DNA of 64,000 bases from positions 1 to 64,000 of the forward strand of contig NZ_JAQGKQ010000113.1 in assembly GCF_028290025.1 (NCBI RefSeq). Reading direction: 5' to 3'. A program made the position numbers and the translations under genes. Positions 25,456 through 34,663 of the stretch are shown one piece after another. Source of the DNA: Cypionkella sp. Its GTDB lineage: Bacteria > Pseudomonadota > Alphaproteobacteria > Rhodobacterales > Rhodobacteraceae. Numbering within the stretch: position 1 is the first letter of the stretch; every line of letters begins with the position of its first letter. Below the pieces are notes generated by a model, which had not been told where the DNA came from, did not search any database, and saw nothing but the letters and a program-made list of their open reading frames with translations.

Positions 25456-27092
25456 GGCGTCGCCCCGAGCCGGATCACACGATCCATCCGCGCGGCGAGG
25501 GCCTCATCATGGGTGGCGATAATCAACGTGCAACCCGTCGCAGCCAGCGCCAGCAACCCCGCCGTCACCATATGCGCTGTGGCCGCATCAAGATCAGCCG
25601 TCGGCTCATCCGCCAGCAGCACATCGGGGCGGGCATACATCGCACGGGCCAGTGTCAAACGCCGCGCCTCACCGCCCGACAGCCCAGCGCCGCCCTCGCC
25701 CAACCGGGTCAAAAGCCCACGCGGCAGGCTTGCGACAACATCCTGCACCCCGGCCCCGTGCAGCGCCAAATCCAGATCGCCGCCCTGACCAAAGCTAACA
25801 TTATGCCGCAAACTGCCCTTCAGGAAATGCGGGCTTTGCGGCATCCAGCCAAGCCTTGCCCGCCACGCATCCGCTGTCTCATCTCCCAGTAGCCGCCCCG
25901 CGACACTGACCTGCCCAGCCTCTGCCACCTGCATCCCTGCCAGCAGGCGCAGCAGCGTGGTCTTGCCCGCACCGCTCGGACCGACCACCGCGATTTTCTC
26001 ACCCGCAGCCACCTGAAAATCCGGCAACACCAGCAGCCGCTGCCCAAGCCGCACCCGCACACCTGTCGCCTCAATCACCGCAGGGCCAGCCAGACGCGCC
26101 ACCCGCGCACCCTGCCCCAGCAGCGGCACAACCGGCGCATCCTGCCAGTCGGCCACCTCAACCGCCACCGCCAAAGCCGCCGCGCGGTCGTGCCAAGCCG
26201 CCGACAGGTCTCGCATCGGTTGGTAGAACTCGGGTGCCAGTAGCAGCAGAAATATTCCCGCAGCCGGAGTCAAAGGTGTGGCGTAGCTGCCGAAACTCAG
26301 CACGCCGAGCAACGAAAATCCGACATAAACTGCCACCATCGCCACACCGATCGCCGCGAACAACTCCAACACCGCCGACGACATAAACGCCACCTGCAGC
26401 ACCGCCATGGTCTGCGCGCGCAACCGATCAGCTGCCTCGGCAAAGCCCTTGGTCACAGCCTCGCCCGCGCCGAGCAGCCGGATATCAAGCAGCGCCGCCA
26501 GCCGCTCTACCAACAGATCATTCAGACTGCCGATCTCGGCCATCTGCCGCTGGCTCGCCGATTGCGCCGCCCAACCGATCAGCGCCATGAACACTGGGAT
26601 CAGCGGCCCGGTGATCAAAAAGATCACAGCCACCGCCCAAGATTGCCACAGCGCCAGCGCCAAAATCATCAGCGGCACCACCGCCACCCGCGCCCGCGCC
26701 GGAGCGTAGCGGCTGATATAAGGCAGCAACGCATCAAGTTTTTCCGCAGCCAACGCTGCAATCGCACCGGCAGACAACCCATCGCTGCGGCTGGCTTCAC
26801 CTTCAACAACCGTTGTGCGCAACTGAGCAATCACGTTGACACCCGCCGCAAACGTCATGCCCTCGGCGTGGTAATTCAACACCGCGCGCAAAACCCCGAG
26901 CAGCGCAAACCCGGCAACACCCTGCCAAAACAGCGGCGCACCGGTCAGCAACCCTGCCAAAGCCAGCGCCACCAGCGCCGCCTGAGCGGGCCAGAGCAGC
27001 GCCGCCACGCTTGCCAAAACCGCCGCACGATGCAGCACGCCCTGCTGCGGCGCCAGCAATTTCGCCAGTGTCTGCGTCTCGTCTCGCGCCAT
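25452..27092 (-). CDS. cydD: heterodimeric ABC exporter subunit CydD
   Basis: The 546-residue partner of CydC has the same membrane-plus-ATPase layout: Walker A G-P-S-G-A-G-K-T-T, signature L-S-G-G-E-A-R-R-L, Walker B V-L-L-A-D-E-P-T and a switch His in I-I-A-T-H-D. ATG at 27092, preceded by a GGGTGG-type site, gives the conserved N-terminus. It is the first gene of cydDCABX. The 27093-27362 region upstream has no obvious TTGAT-N4-ATCAA FNR box. Confidence 0.92.
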   Translation of the reverse strand: MARDETQTLAKLLAPQQGVLHRAAVLASVAALLWPAQAALVALALAGLLTGAPLFWQGVAGFALLGVLRAVLNYHAEGMTFAAGVNVIAQLRTTVVEGEASRSDGLSAGAIAALAAEKLDALLPYISRYAPARARVAVVPLMILALALWQSWAVAVIFLITGPLIPVFMALIGWAAQSASQRQMAEIGSLNDLLVERLAALLDIRLLGAGEAVTKGFAEAADRLRAQTMAVLQVAFMSSAVLELFAAIGVAMVAVYVGFSLLGVLSFGSYATPLTPAAGIFLLLLAPEFYQPMRDLSAAWHDRAAALAVAVEVADWQDAPVVPLLGQGARVARLAGPAVIEATGVRVRLGQRLLVLPDFQVAAGEKIAVVGPSGAGKTTLLRLLAGMQVAEAGQVSVAGRLLGDETADAWRARLGWMPQSPHFLKGSLRHNVSFGQGGDLDLALHGAGVQDVVASLPRGLLTRLGEGGAGLSGGEARRLTLARAMYARPDVLLADEPTADLDAATAHMVTAGLLALAATGCTLIIATHDEALAARMDRVIRLGATP

Positions 27093-27362
27093 ACCACCCT
27101 GCAATAAGCCGGTTCGCCCGCAGTCCGGCTTATTACGCGACCCGGCGCGGGGCAACGGGTTCCGCGCGGCTGCGGCAATCGGTCTGAATGTTGACGTCGC
27201 AAGCAATACAAGTTTTGTGCGCTAAAACTATGTGCCCAAACCGCCTATCGTTGACAAAGTTAGGGCGAGTATTTTGCCGGCAAAGGCGGTTTGTCCCGCG
27301 AAGGTAAAATCTGGCACTCCAAGCCAAGGCGCTATACTTTGCCCCTGCAAACCGGAGGAACC

Positions 27363-27936
27363 ATGCCAGCATCTCTTACTGACCCCTGTCGCGCGTGGCG
27401 TAAACTTGCGCAGATGAACCGGCTTGCCAACCACCGCCTGCATAACGCTTGCGCGCAGTTATCGCCGCAAGATTACACAGCGCCGCGCGCCAGCTTTTTT
27501 CCCTCGATCCGCGAGACCTTGAACCATATTCTGCTGGTAGATCGGTTTTATATCAACGCACTACAGGGAAACCGGCTCGACACCGCCGCACTCAATGATG
27601 CGCGCGACCTGACACGTTTTGCGGCGCTGGTTGTGGCGCAGAAGCAATCGGACGAAGCACTACTCGCCTTGCTTGGTTTATAGCCTGACGGCGCAGACTT
27701 TGGCGCGGATCGTGGTGGTTGATCGCGGTGATCGCCAGCAGCAGGACCGGGCCGACGATCTGCTGTCGCATCTGTTTCAGCATCAGACCCATCATCGCGG
27801 CCAAGTCCATGCCATGCTGTGCTCCACCCACGTCGCCCCGCCGCAACTGGACGAGTTCATCGTCGGTGATGATGCAGCGGTGCGTAAGCCGGATATGGCA
27901 GCGTTGGGCTGGACCGAGGCCGATCTGATGCGGTGA
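27363..27936 (+). pseudogene. DinB-family protein, frameshifted
   Basis: The first frame (27363-27683) gives M-P-A-S-L-T-D-P-C-R-A-W-R-K-L and the N-H-I-L-L-V-D-R-F helix with the first DinB histidine. The second frame (entering at about 27670) gives V-V-D-R-G-D-R and H-Q-T-H-H-R-G-Q-V-H, the remaining metal histidines, to a stop at 27934-27936. One extra base at about 27660-27680 explains the shift. The intact protein would be about 190 residues, a metal-dependent four-helix bundle likely to be a thiol transferase or hydrolase. Sequencing error is possible. Confidence 0.7.
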
Positions 27937-27975
27937 TGGTCAGATCGGGGCCAGATTATCGCCCCCGGATAAGAC

Positions 27976-28827
27976 TCAACAAACCGTTCGGAAGCGATCC
28001 AACATAACATCCAGCACTTCAGCAGGATCGCGCTGCCACCAATTCGCCGCGCTGAAAATCTCTACCTCACAGGCACCAAGGTAGCCCGCAGCCTCCACTT
28101 GCGCGCGGATGGTGCGCAAATCAGCCACGCCGTCTCCCATCATGCCGCGATCAAGCAGCACGTCTTTGGTATCGGCCAGCCAATCGCACAGGTGATAGCC
28201 GTAAATCCGAGGCCCGGCGCGCAGCAGTTGGCGCGGCAAGTCGGTGTCCCACCAGACATGATAAACATCGACCGCCACGCCGAGATTTGGCGCGGCAATC
28301 GCATCGCAGATATCCAAGGCATCGCGGAGCGTGGTCAGGCAAGATCGGTTGCCCGCGTAAACCGGGTTCAGCGGTTCCAGCGCCAGTTTGACACCCCGCG
28401 CTGCCGCATAAGGTGCAGCCTCCGCCACCTGCGCCGTGACACGTTTGAGGCTTTCGTTAACGCCCTTGCTGCCCGGTTCAACGCCCCCGGTCACAATCGT
28501 CAGCACCCCGGCCTGCAAGCCCGCGGCCATATCAATCGCCGCCTGAAAGTCGTCCGCCACTCCCGGTGCCGCCAGCGGGCCGACCAGAAACGGCGCACGA
28601 CACAGGCCCACAACCTGCAACCCCGCCGCCCGGGCGCGATTGCCGATCGTGACCGCGCGGGTGCCGATTTCACGCCGCCAGAACACCACGCCGCCAAAGC
28701 CCCGCGCCGCACAGGCGTCAATCACCTGCTCTGGCGACCAACCCGCGCCCGCGCTATCAAGGTTATGTCCCAGACTCGCGGTATTCAGCGCCAGTGCCCT
28801 ATGATCGCGCGCGAAATCCCGCATCAT
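27976..28827 (-). CDS. sugar phosphate isomerase/epimerase (TIM barrel)
   Basis: The 283-residue protein belongs to the xylose-isomerase-like AP-endonuclease-2 superfamily. It has strands with G-L-Q-V-V-G-L-C, then L-A-L-E-P-L-N-P (metal Glu), V-A-V-D-V-Y-H-V-W-W-D (Asp and His), G-Y-H-L-C-D-W-L and a terminal C-E-V-E-I-F. The metal ligands of IolE/IolI-type enzymes are present. It overlaps the DUF993 gene by ATGA, as last gene of the acyl-CoA dehydrogenase operon, so it probably isomerises or cleaves a pathway intermediate. Confidence 0.85.
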   Translation of the reverse strand: MMRDFARDHRALALNTASLGHNLDSAGAGWSPEQVIDACAARGFGGVVFWRREIGTRAVTIGNRARAAGLQVVGLCRAPFLVGPLAAPGVADDFQAAIDMAAGLQAGVLTIVTGGVEPGSKGVNESLKRVTAQVAEAAPYAAARGVKLALEPLNPVYAGNRSCLTTLRDALDICDAIAAPNLGVAVDVYHVWWDTDLPRQLLRAGPRIYGYHLCDWLADTKDVLLDRGMMGDGVADLRTIRAQVEAAGYLGACEVEIFSAANWWQRDPAEVLDVMLDRFRTVC

Positions 28828-29975
28828 ACGCCGTAAACGCCGAGGAGTTTCTTCATCCGCCCCACCGCCAAATCAGGGTCTCGCAGCAGACCACAGCCAT
28901 CGGCGAGCCGAAACACTTCGGTGAAATACGGCAAAGGCCGCATCGCCTGCGCGCCATTCAGCATGATGAAATGGTCCTGAAAACCGTTGAGCCAAGCCAA
29001 AAACACCACGCCGGTCTTGTAAAATTGCGTCGGCGCACGGAAAATCAGCCGCGCCAGCGGCACTGTCGGGTCCAACGTGGCGCGGAAGCTTTTTGCATCG
29101 CCTTCGCCCAATTTTTGCACCGCATAAGCCGCAGCGGGGGCGAGCGGATCAAATATCCCCAGCAGTGCGTGCGAATAGCCCTGCGCGTCGCCCTCAATCA
29201 GTTCGGGATAGTTGAAATCATCGCCGGTATACATCTTCACGCCCAGCGGCAGCCGCCGCCGCATCTGGATTTCCTTGTCCTTGTCCAGCAGCGAGATTTT
29301 GATGCCATCGACCTTGCCAATGTTGCCGTTGATCACCGCCAGCGCCGTCTCCATCGCCTGCTCAAACGTCGCAACGCCCCAATATCCCGCCAAGGCCGGA
29401 TCGAACATCTCGCCCAGCCAGTGCAACACCACCGGATGATCGCAAGCCGCCAACACATCGGAATAGACTTTGATGTAATCCTCCGGCCCCCGCGCCGCCT
29501 TCACCAATGCCCGCGAGGCCATCAGAATAATTCGCCCGCCCAAAGCCTGAATGGCCTCCACCTGTTCCAGATACGCCGCGCGCACCTGATCCAGACTATA
29601 CTCCCCCGGCGGCAGATGATCGGTGCCGCAGCCATTGGCGACCAGCGCATCCGGCAACTCCGCGCGCGTGCGCCGGATCAGCTCCAACGCGCCAGGCCAA
29701 TCCAGACCCATGCCGCGCTGCGCTGTATCCATCGCCTCGGCAATCCCGAGGCCCATCCCGGCCAGATAGCGGCGAAACTCCATCGTCTTGCCCCAATCGA
29801 CCGAGGCCCGCCCCGACGGATCATTTGCACTGAACGGATCAGCCACCACATGCGCCGCAGAATAAACCACCCGCGCCGGGTTCGCCCCCAGCTTTGCAGA
29901 ACCAATCGGCGTGCCGATCAGCGTGTAATCCAAGCTGCGCCCCGTCTCGTCCGGCAATGTAAACTTCATATCCAA
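28824..29975 (-). CDS. DUF993 family protein (dihydrodipicolinate synthase-like barrel)
   Basis: The 383-residue protein looks like a DUF993 member, distantly related to Schiff-base aldolases: it has a TIM-barrel pattern with G-I-K-I-S-L-L at the strand where DapA-type enzymes carry the catalytic lysine, and P-V-V-L-H-W-L-G-E-M-F-D before it. It was placed from recalled patterns, and no enzyme activity is established for the family as far as I know. It lies between an SDR and a TIM-barrel isomerase in one operon, so a retro-aldol step is a reasonable guess. An alternative start is Met3. Confidence 0.7.
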   Translation of the reverse strand: MDMKFTLPDETGRSLDYTLIGTPIGSAKLGANPARVVYSAAHVVADPFSANDPSGRASVDWGKTMEFRRYLAGMGLGIAEAMDTAQRGMGLDWPGALELIRRTRAELPDALVANGCGTDHLPPGEYSLDQVRAAYLEQVEAIQALGGRIILMASRALVKAARGPEDYIKVYSDVLAACDHPVVLHWLGEMFDPALAGYWGVATFEQAMETALAVINGNIGKVDGIKISLLDKDKEIQMRRRLPLGVKMYTGDDFNYPELIEGDAQGYSHALLGIFDPLAPAAAYAVQKLGEGDAKSFRATLDPTVPLARLIFRAPTQFYKTGVVFLAWLNGFQDHFIMLNGAQAMRPLPYFTEVFRLADGCGLLRDPDLAVGRMKKLLGVYGV

Positions 29976-29978
29976 CCC

Positions 29979-30758
29979 TTAAAATCGAGGCACAAGCAGC
30001 CCGGCATCCGCCGAGATCACCTGTCCAGTGGTGTAGGGCAGCTTGCCCGTAGCAAGTGAGGCTATGATCGCGCCGATATCTTCCGGCGTGCCCACGCGCG
30101 GAAACAGCGTCAGCCCGTCCTCGGCGCGCTTTCGGTACATCTCGATCACCGGAGCGGTCATCTCGGTTGCAATCAACCCCGGCTGCACATCGTAAACCGC
30201 GATATTCTCTGGCCCGAGCCGCACCGCCAAAGCCTTAGACACCATCGCCGCCGCCGCTTTGCTGGCACAATATTCCGACCGCTGCACCGCCACTGCGACC
30301 GCATTGGACGAGGTCACATTGACAATAGAATGAAAAACACTTTCATCCCGCGCCCGCGCCAACACCCGCTTGGCAAACGCTTGTGCCAGAAAGAACGCAG
30401 CCTTGGCGTTGACGCCCAGACACCGATCCCAACTCGCCTCGGACACTTCCAGCAGATCGCCCCGGCTCAGCACCCCAACGCCCGCATTGTTCACCAGCGT
30501 CGTCAGCGGCCCCAAAGCCGCCTCAATCGCAGCCAATGCCGCATCATGGCCCGCAATATCTGTCACATCAAACGCCGCCGCCACGCATGGCCCAATCGCG
30601 GACACCGCCGCCACCGCCGCGCGTAATTCCGCATCGTCCAGCGGCCCGTTCACCGCCACCGCAAAGCCCTCAGCCGCCAGTGCCTTCGCCGCAGCTAACC
30701 CGATCCCGCGCGACGATCCGGTGACCAAAACAACCGGCCTGATAGCTGAAACGCTCAT
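29979..30758 (-). CDS. SDR family oxidoreductase
   Basis: The 259-residue short-chain dehydrogenase has T-G-S-S-R-G-I-G (residues 13-20), N-N-A-G, and the catalytic Y-C-A-S-K with an upstream serine in V-T-S-S-N. It ends with S-A-D-A-G-L, as in FabG-like enzymes. In this operon it would oxidise a secondary hydroxyl, perhaps at the 3-hydroxyacyl-CoA stage or on a sugar carbon. It overlaps the acyl-CoA dehydrogenase stop by four bases. Confidence 0.85.
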   Translation of the reverse strand: MSVSAIRPVVLVTGSSRGIGLAAAKALAAEGFAVAVNGPLDDAELRAAVAAVSAIGPCVAAAFDVTDIAGHDAALAAIEAALGPLTTLVNNAGVGVLSRGDLLEVSEASWDRCLGVNAKAAFFLAQAFAKRVLARARDESVFHSIVNVTSSNAVAVAVQRSEYCASKAAAAMVSKALAVRLGPENIAVYDVQPGLIATEMTAPVIEMYRKRAEDGLTLFPRVGTPEDIGAIIASLATGKLPYTTGQVISADAGLLVPRF

Positions 30759-31897
30759 ACCCGCGCGCCCTTCTTCAACAACTCGCGTGCGATAATCATT
30801 CGCTGGATCTGCTGCGTCCCCTCATAAATCTGAGTGATCTTGGCATCGCGATACAACCGCTCCACCTCAAAGCCGCGGATATAGCCTGAGCCGCCAAACA
30901 CTTGCACCGCATCCGCCGTGCGCGCCACCGCCATATCACCGGCAAAGCACTTCGCCATCGAGCACGCCTTGGTGGCATCCTCGCCTCGGTCAATCTTCAC
31001 CGCCGCCGACTGCACCAGCAACCGCGCCGCCTCTATATCCTTGGCCATATCCGCCAACAGCCACTGCACGCCCTGAAACTCGGAAATCGCCTTACCGAAC
31101 TGCCGCCGCTGGCCGGCATAATCCACCGCCGCTTCCAACCCCGCCTGCCCGATCCCCACGGCCAAAGATGCAATGCCCACCCGGCCCTTATCCAACACCG
31201 ACATCATCATATGAAAACCGCGCCCCGCCGCACCCAGCAAAGCCCCGGCCCCAAGCCGCACATCCTTGAAATCAAGCCCGCCGACCTGCGACGCGCGCTG
31301 CCCCATCTTGTGCTCTTTCGGCCCGCGCGTAACGCCTGCCGCGTGCAGATCAACGATGAAAATCGACATGCCGCGATTGCCCGCGTCCTTATCGGTGCGC
31401 GCCAGCACAAAGCCCAGATCGGCGACAGGCGCGTTATGGATCCAGATTTTGCCGCCGTTCAGCACCCAACCGTCACCATCCGCCACCGCCGTGGTGCGAA
31501 TACCCGACACGTCGGTGCCGGCCTCGGGTTCCGTGATGCAATAGGCAACCTTGGTGCGCATCGCGAGGATATCGCCGAGCAAACCCTGCTGCACGGGCGT
31601 GCCGTGCCGCACCAAAAGCGTTGAAATCAACTCCAACAGCCCACATTGATCGGCCACACTCGCATAGCCACGCGACAGTTCCTCCATCACCAAAGCGTAG
31701 GTTAGCGTGTCAAACCCCGGCCCGCCGAGCGCCTCTGGCACGCCAATGCCAAACAGCCCGAGCTTCGCCATCTCATCATAGAGCCCTGCAGGGAACTTCT
31801 CCTCGCGGTCGAGTTCTTCGGCCACCGGCCGGATCACCTGATCGGCAAAATCCCGCGCCATGTCGCGCACCTGAAGGTGAGTCTCGGTCAGATACAT
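30755..31897 (-). CDS. acyl-CoA dehydrogenase
   Basis: The 380-residue flavoenzyme has the family's Y-C-I-T-E-P-E-A-G-T-D FAD/substrate motif, K-I-W-I-H-N, and the C-terminal I-T-Q-I-Y-E-G-T-Q-Q-I-Q-R with the catalytic-base glutamate, so it should be active. It introduces an alpha,beta double bond into an acyl-CoA and needs electron-transfer flavoprotein, not encoded here. ATG at 31897 is chosen over 31909 because TGGAGG precedes it. It is the first gene of a four-gene operon and lies 15 bases from a palindromic operator. Confidence 0.9.
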   Translation of the reverse strand: MYLTETHLQVRDMARDFADQVIRPVAEELDREEKFPAGLYDEMAKLGLFGIGVPEALGGPGFDTLTYALVMEELSRGYASVADQCGLLELISTLLVRHGTPVQQGLLGDILAMRTKVAYCITEPEAGTDVSGIRTTAVADGDGWVLNGGKIWIHNAPVADLGFVLARTDKDAGNRGMSIFIVDLHAAGVTRGPKEHKMGQRASQVGGLDFKDVRLGAGALLGAAGRGFHMMMSVLDKGRVGIASLAVGIGQAGLEAAVDYAGQRRQFGKAISEFQGVQWLLADMAKDIEAARLLVQSAAVKIDRGEDATKACSMAKCFAGDMAVARTADAVQVFGGSGYIRGFEVERLYRDAKITQIYEGTQQIQRMIIARELLKKGARV

Positions 31898-31911
31898 CCT
31901 GGCCTCCATTA

Positions 31912-31927
31912 GTAACCATTTAGTTAC
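31912..31927. promoter_or_regulatory. operator site 1, GTAACCATTTAGTTAC
   Basis: This is the first of three copies of a 16-bp palindromic motif (consensus RTAACCATWYRGTTAC). It lies 15 bases upstream of the acyl-CoA dehydrogenase start and probably overlaps its promoter. It is a likely target of the TetR regulator encoded at 47314-47970, although that link is inferred. Confidence 0.7.
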
Positions 31928-32015
31928 ATTATTGAGCCAACCCCGCCCCGGTCAAGACCGAAAAATCACCAAAGCCCCGCAAACAGGCTTGCAGCACAAA
32001 AAATCACCTCTATAA

Positions 32016-32031
32016 ATAACCATACGGTTAC
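32016..32031. promoter_or_regulatory. operator site 2, ATAACCATACGGTTAC
   Basis: TAACC-ATAC-GGTTA is a perfect inverted repeat here, 20 bases before the aldo/keto reductase start on the other side of the same divergent region. Confidence 0.7.
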
Positions 32032-32050
32032 TAATCACAGGAACATCACC

Positions 32051-33067
32051 ATGCTCCCGACCCAAAAGCGCAAATTTGGCCGCACCGATCTGGAGGTAAC
32101 CGCCTTCGGATTCGGCACCGCCCCGCTGGGAAACTTCCTTGCCGAGATGGATGAGGCGACGGCGGCGGCGATGTTTGATACCGCTTGGGACGCGGGTATC
32201 CGCATGTTCGATACCGCGCCGATGTATGGGCATGGCTTGGCCGAAGCCCGCACCGCGCAGGCTTTGCGCTGGAAGAACCGCGATGATTTCGTGCTGGCCT
32301 CGAAGGTCGGTCGCCTTCTGAAACCAGCACGGCGCGATAAGATCGACTTTGCGCCGTGGGTCAACGCCGCCGCGTTCAATCTCAAGTTTGACTACAGCTA
32401 CGATGGCACGATGCGGTCGTTTGAAGACAGCCTGCAGCGCTTGGGGCTGGAACATATCGACATCATGTTCATCCATGACATCGACGTGTTTACCCGTGGT
32501 GCCGAGCAACCTGAGGTGTTCAAACAAGCAATGGACGGCTGCTACCGTGCGCTGGCCAGCCTGCGCGATCAAGGTGCGCTGAAGGCGATCGGCGTCGGCG
32601 TGAATGAATGGGAAGTCTGCCACGCCGCGTTGCAACAGCGCGACTTCGACACCTTCCTGCTGGCGGGCCGCTACACATTGTTAGAGCAAGACTCGCTCGA
32701 CGAATTCCTGCCGCTGTGTGAAGCGCGCGGCGCCGCGGTTCTGGTCGGTGGTGGCTTCAACTCGGGTATCCTCGCGACCGGCGCGAAACCCGGCGCCAAG
32801 TACAACTACACGCCCGCCCCTGCAGCGATTATGGAAAAGGTCGCGAAGATCGAAGCCGTCTGCGCCGTCCATAACGTGCCGCTCGCCGCCGCAGCCCTGC
32901 AATTCGTGGTGGCACATCCGGCGATCCCCTCCTTTGTCGCAGGCACCCGCAACGTGCAGCAATTGCAGCAAAACCTCGCCTGGTTCAGCCACCCGATCCC
33001 GGCCGCGTTCTGGGCCGATCTCAAAGCGCAAGGCTTGCTGCGCGAGGATGCCCCGGTGCCTGCATGA
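32051..33067 (+). CDS. aldo/keto reductase (paralogue of the 6278-7297 enzyme)
   Basis: The 338-residue protein shares A-P-L-G-N, D-T-A-P-M-Y-G (catalytic Asp and Tyr), A-S-K-V-G-R (Lys), F-D-Y-S-Y-D-G, the F-I-H-D-I-D histidine and W-A-D-L-K-A-Q-G-L-L with the first aldo/keto reductase in the window. It is expected to oxidise a hemiacetal or aldose to a lactone, or a pyridoxal-like aldehyde, with NAD(P). It is transcribed divergently from the acyl-CoA dehydrogenase operon, with an operator on each side of the intergenic region, so it is part of the same regulon. Confidence 0.85.
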   Translation: MLPTQKRKFGRTDLEVTAFGFGTAPLGNFLAEMDEATAAAMFDTAWDAGIRMFDTAPMYGHGLAEARTAQALRWKNRDDFVLASKVGRLLKPARRDKIDFAPWVNAAAFNLKFDYSYDGTMRSFEDSLQRLGLEHIDIMFIHDIDVFTRGAEQPEVFKQAMDGCYRALASLRDQGALKAIGVGVNEWEVCHAALQQRDFDTFLLAGRYTLLEQDSLDEFLPLCEARGAAVLVGGGFNSGILATGAKPGAKYNYTPAPAAIMEKVAKIEAVCAVHNVPLAAAALQFVVAHPAIPSFVAGTRNVQQLQQNLAWFSHPIPAAFWADLKAQGLLREDAPVPA

Positions 33068-33193
33068 AGCAAAGCAACGCCGACTGAGAAGCCCTTACGT
33101 CAATCGTTAGCGGTGGTTTTGGGATTCGACGCTGTCGCGCAAGAAACATGCTGGCTGCGCGTGCCCTTTTTTTGGCTCAAAGCGCCACTTAAA

Positions 33194-33212
33194 GCAGGCG
33201 CATGTCGCCTGC
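33194..33212. repeat. hairpin GCAGGCG-CATGT-CGCCTGC
   Basis: A perfect 7-bp stem with a CATGT loop lies in the 345-base gap after the aldo/keto reductase. More G+C-rich inverted blocks follow up to about 33300 (GGGGGTCCCC, GGTGGACC against GGTCCATCC). No coding potential of note was seen in this gap. Confidence 0.5.
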
Positions 33213-33359
33213 GCTGGCGGTCGGGGGTCCCCGCCTGCGGGGGTGGCCGTCATGGGTGGACCTATCTACCCGAAGGGCGCGCGCAGCGCGGGTCCATCCT
33301 CCGCCGCAGATCAGCACATCCAACGTCCAAAGATTAAAAATGTCTGAAGAACACCCTCC

Positions 33360-33405
33360 TAACCCGTTGAATTATATGCCACCCGACCATGTCCACATGT
33401 GGACA
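33360..33405 (-). repeat. dispersed 3'-end element, copy 2, with palindrome TGTCCACATGTGGACA
   Basis: TAACCCGTTGA (33360-33370), ATAT-GCCACCC, and the perfect 16-bp palindrome TGTCCACATGTGGACA (33390-33405) end seven bases before the stop of the minus-strand glycerate kinase gene. The arrangement is that of 2211-2257. Confidence 0.65.
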
Positions 33406-33412
33406 AGCCCGG

Positions 33413-34663
33413 CTAGCGGATCAAAATCGCCCGGAAATCGTTCACATTGGTCCCGGTCGGCCCCGGCTCGAACAGATCGCCCAAAGCCTCAAAAGCCGAG
33501 TAGGCATCATTGCCCGAAAGCAGCTTCGCAGGGTCCAGCCCCTGTTGCCTAAGCCGCGCCATTGAACCGCCATCTGCAAAAGCCCCGGCATTGCTTTCCG
33601 AGCCATCAATCCCATCCGTATCCGCAGCCAGTGCCGCGAAACTAACCCCCTCAGCTGCCAAAGCCAGCGCCAGCAAAAACTCCGAGTTCCGCCCGCCCCG
33701 CCCGTTGCCCCGCAAAGTCACCGTCGTCTCCCCGCCCGACAACATCACCACAGGCCGCTGAAACGGCCGGTTCCGCGTGGCAACCTCACGCGCAATCGCT
33801 GCATGAACCCGCCCGACATCGCGCGCCTCGCCCTCAATCGCGTCCGACAAGATCACCGCAGGCACCGATGATCGCGCTGCGGCAGCCTCCAAACTCATCC
33901 GCGACGAAGCAATCACCCGCACCTCATGCCCCGCAAATACCGGATCGCGCGGATCAGGCGCGCGCCCCTCTTCCCCCGCCAACCAAGCCGCCACCTTCGC
34001 GGGCAATTCAATCCGCCAAGCCGCCACCATCGCGCGGGCGTCCTCACGGCTGACCATATCCGGCACCGTCGGCCCAGACGCCACCTGTGCCGGATCATCT
34101 CCCGGCACGTCCGACACCACCAAGGAAATCACCCGTGCCGGATAACACGCAGCCGCCAACCGTCCACCCTTGATGCCCGACACCTGCTTTCTGATCGCGT
34201 TCATCACCGAAATCGGCGCACCCGAGGCCAGCAAAGCCCGGTTCAACCCCGCCTCATCCTGCAACGTCAAATCTCCCGGCGGGCAGGGCAGCAAAGCCGA
34301 GCCTCCGCCGCAGATCAACGCCACCACCAAATCATGCGCTGTCAGCCCCCGCACCGCCTCAAACAGCGCCGCCGAAGCCGCAAGCCCCGCCTGATCGGGC
34401 ACCGGATGCGCAGACTCCAGCACCCTGATCCGCTTGGTAGCACAGCCATACCCGTAGCGCGTCACCACGACGCCTTCGAGCGGACCGAGCCACAAATCCT
34501 CAAACGCCGCCGCCAGTTGCGCGGCCCCTTTGCCCGCACCGATGACGACCACGCGACCTTCGGGTGGGCTGGGCAGGTGGTTACGAAGTGCGGCTGTTGG
34601 ATCAGCGGCCTGAACAGCCGCATCGAACAACTCGGTAAGAAACTGCCGATCTTCGGAGGTCAT
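33413..34663 (-). CDS. glycerate 2-kinase (MOFRL/TtuD family)
   Basis: The 416-residue protein has the DUF4147 N-terminal domain ([29 protein letters not shown]) and the C-terminal MOFRL domain ([19 protein letters not shown]). These enzymes phosphorylate D-glycerate to 2-phosphoglycerate and were long annotated as hydroxypyruvate reductases. It suggests that glycerate, or tartronate semialdehyde, is an end product of the pathway. It overlaps the preceding Dabb gene by four bases. Confidence 0.88.
   Translation of the reverse strand: MTSEDRQFLTELFDAAVQAADPTAALRNHLPSPPEGRVVVIGAGKGAAQLAAAFEDLWLGPLEGVVVTRYGYGCATKRIRVLESAHPVPDQAGLAASAALFEAVRGLTAHDLVVALICGGGSALLPCPPGDLTLQDEAGLNRALLASGAPISVMNAIRKQVSGIKGGRLAAACYPARVISLVVSDVPGDDPAQVASGPTVPDMVSREDARAMVAAWRIELPAKVAAWLAGEEGRAPDPRDPVFAGHEVRVIASSRMSLEAAAARSSVPAVILSDAIEGEARDVGRVHAAIAREVATRNRPFQRPVVMLSGGETTVTLRGNGRGGRNSEFLLALALAAEGVSFAALAADTDGIDGSESNAGAFADGGSMARLRQQGLDPAKLLSGNDAYSAFEALGDLFEPGPTGTNVNDFRAILIR

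Noticed and set aside
27093..27362. FNR box expected upstream of cydD
   Set aside because: TTGAC half-sites are present but no TTGAT-N4-ATCAA arrangement was found.
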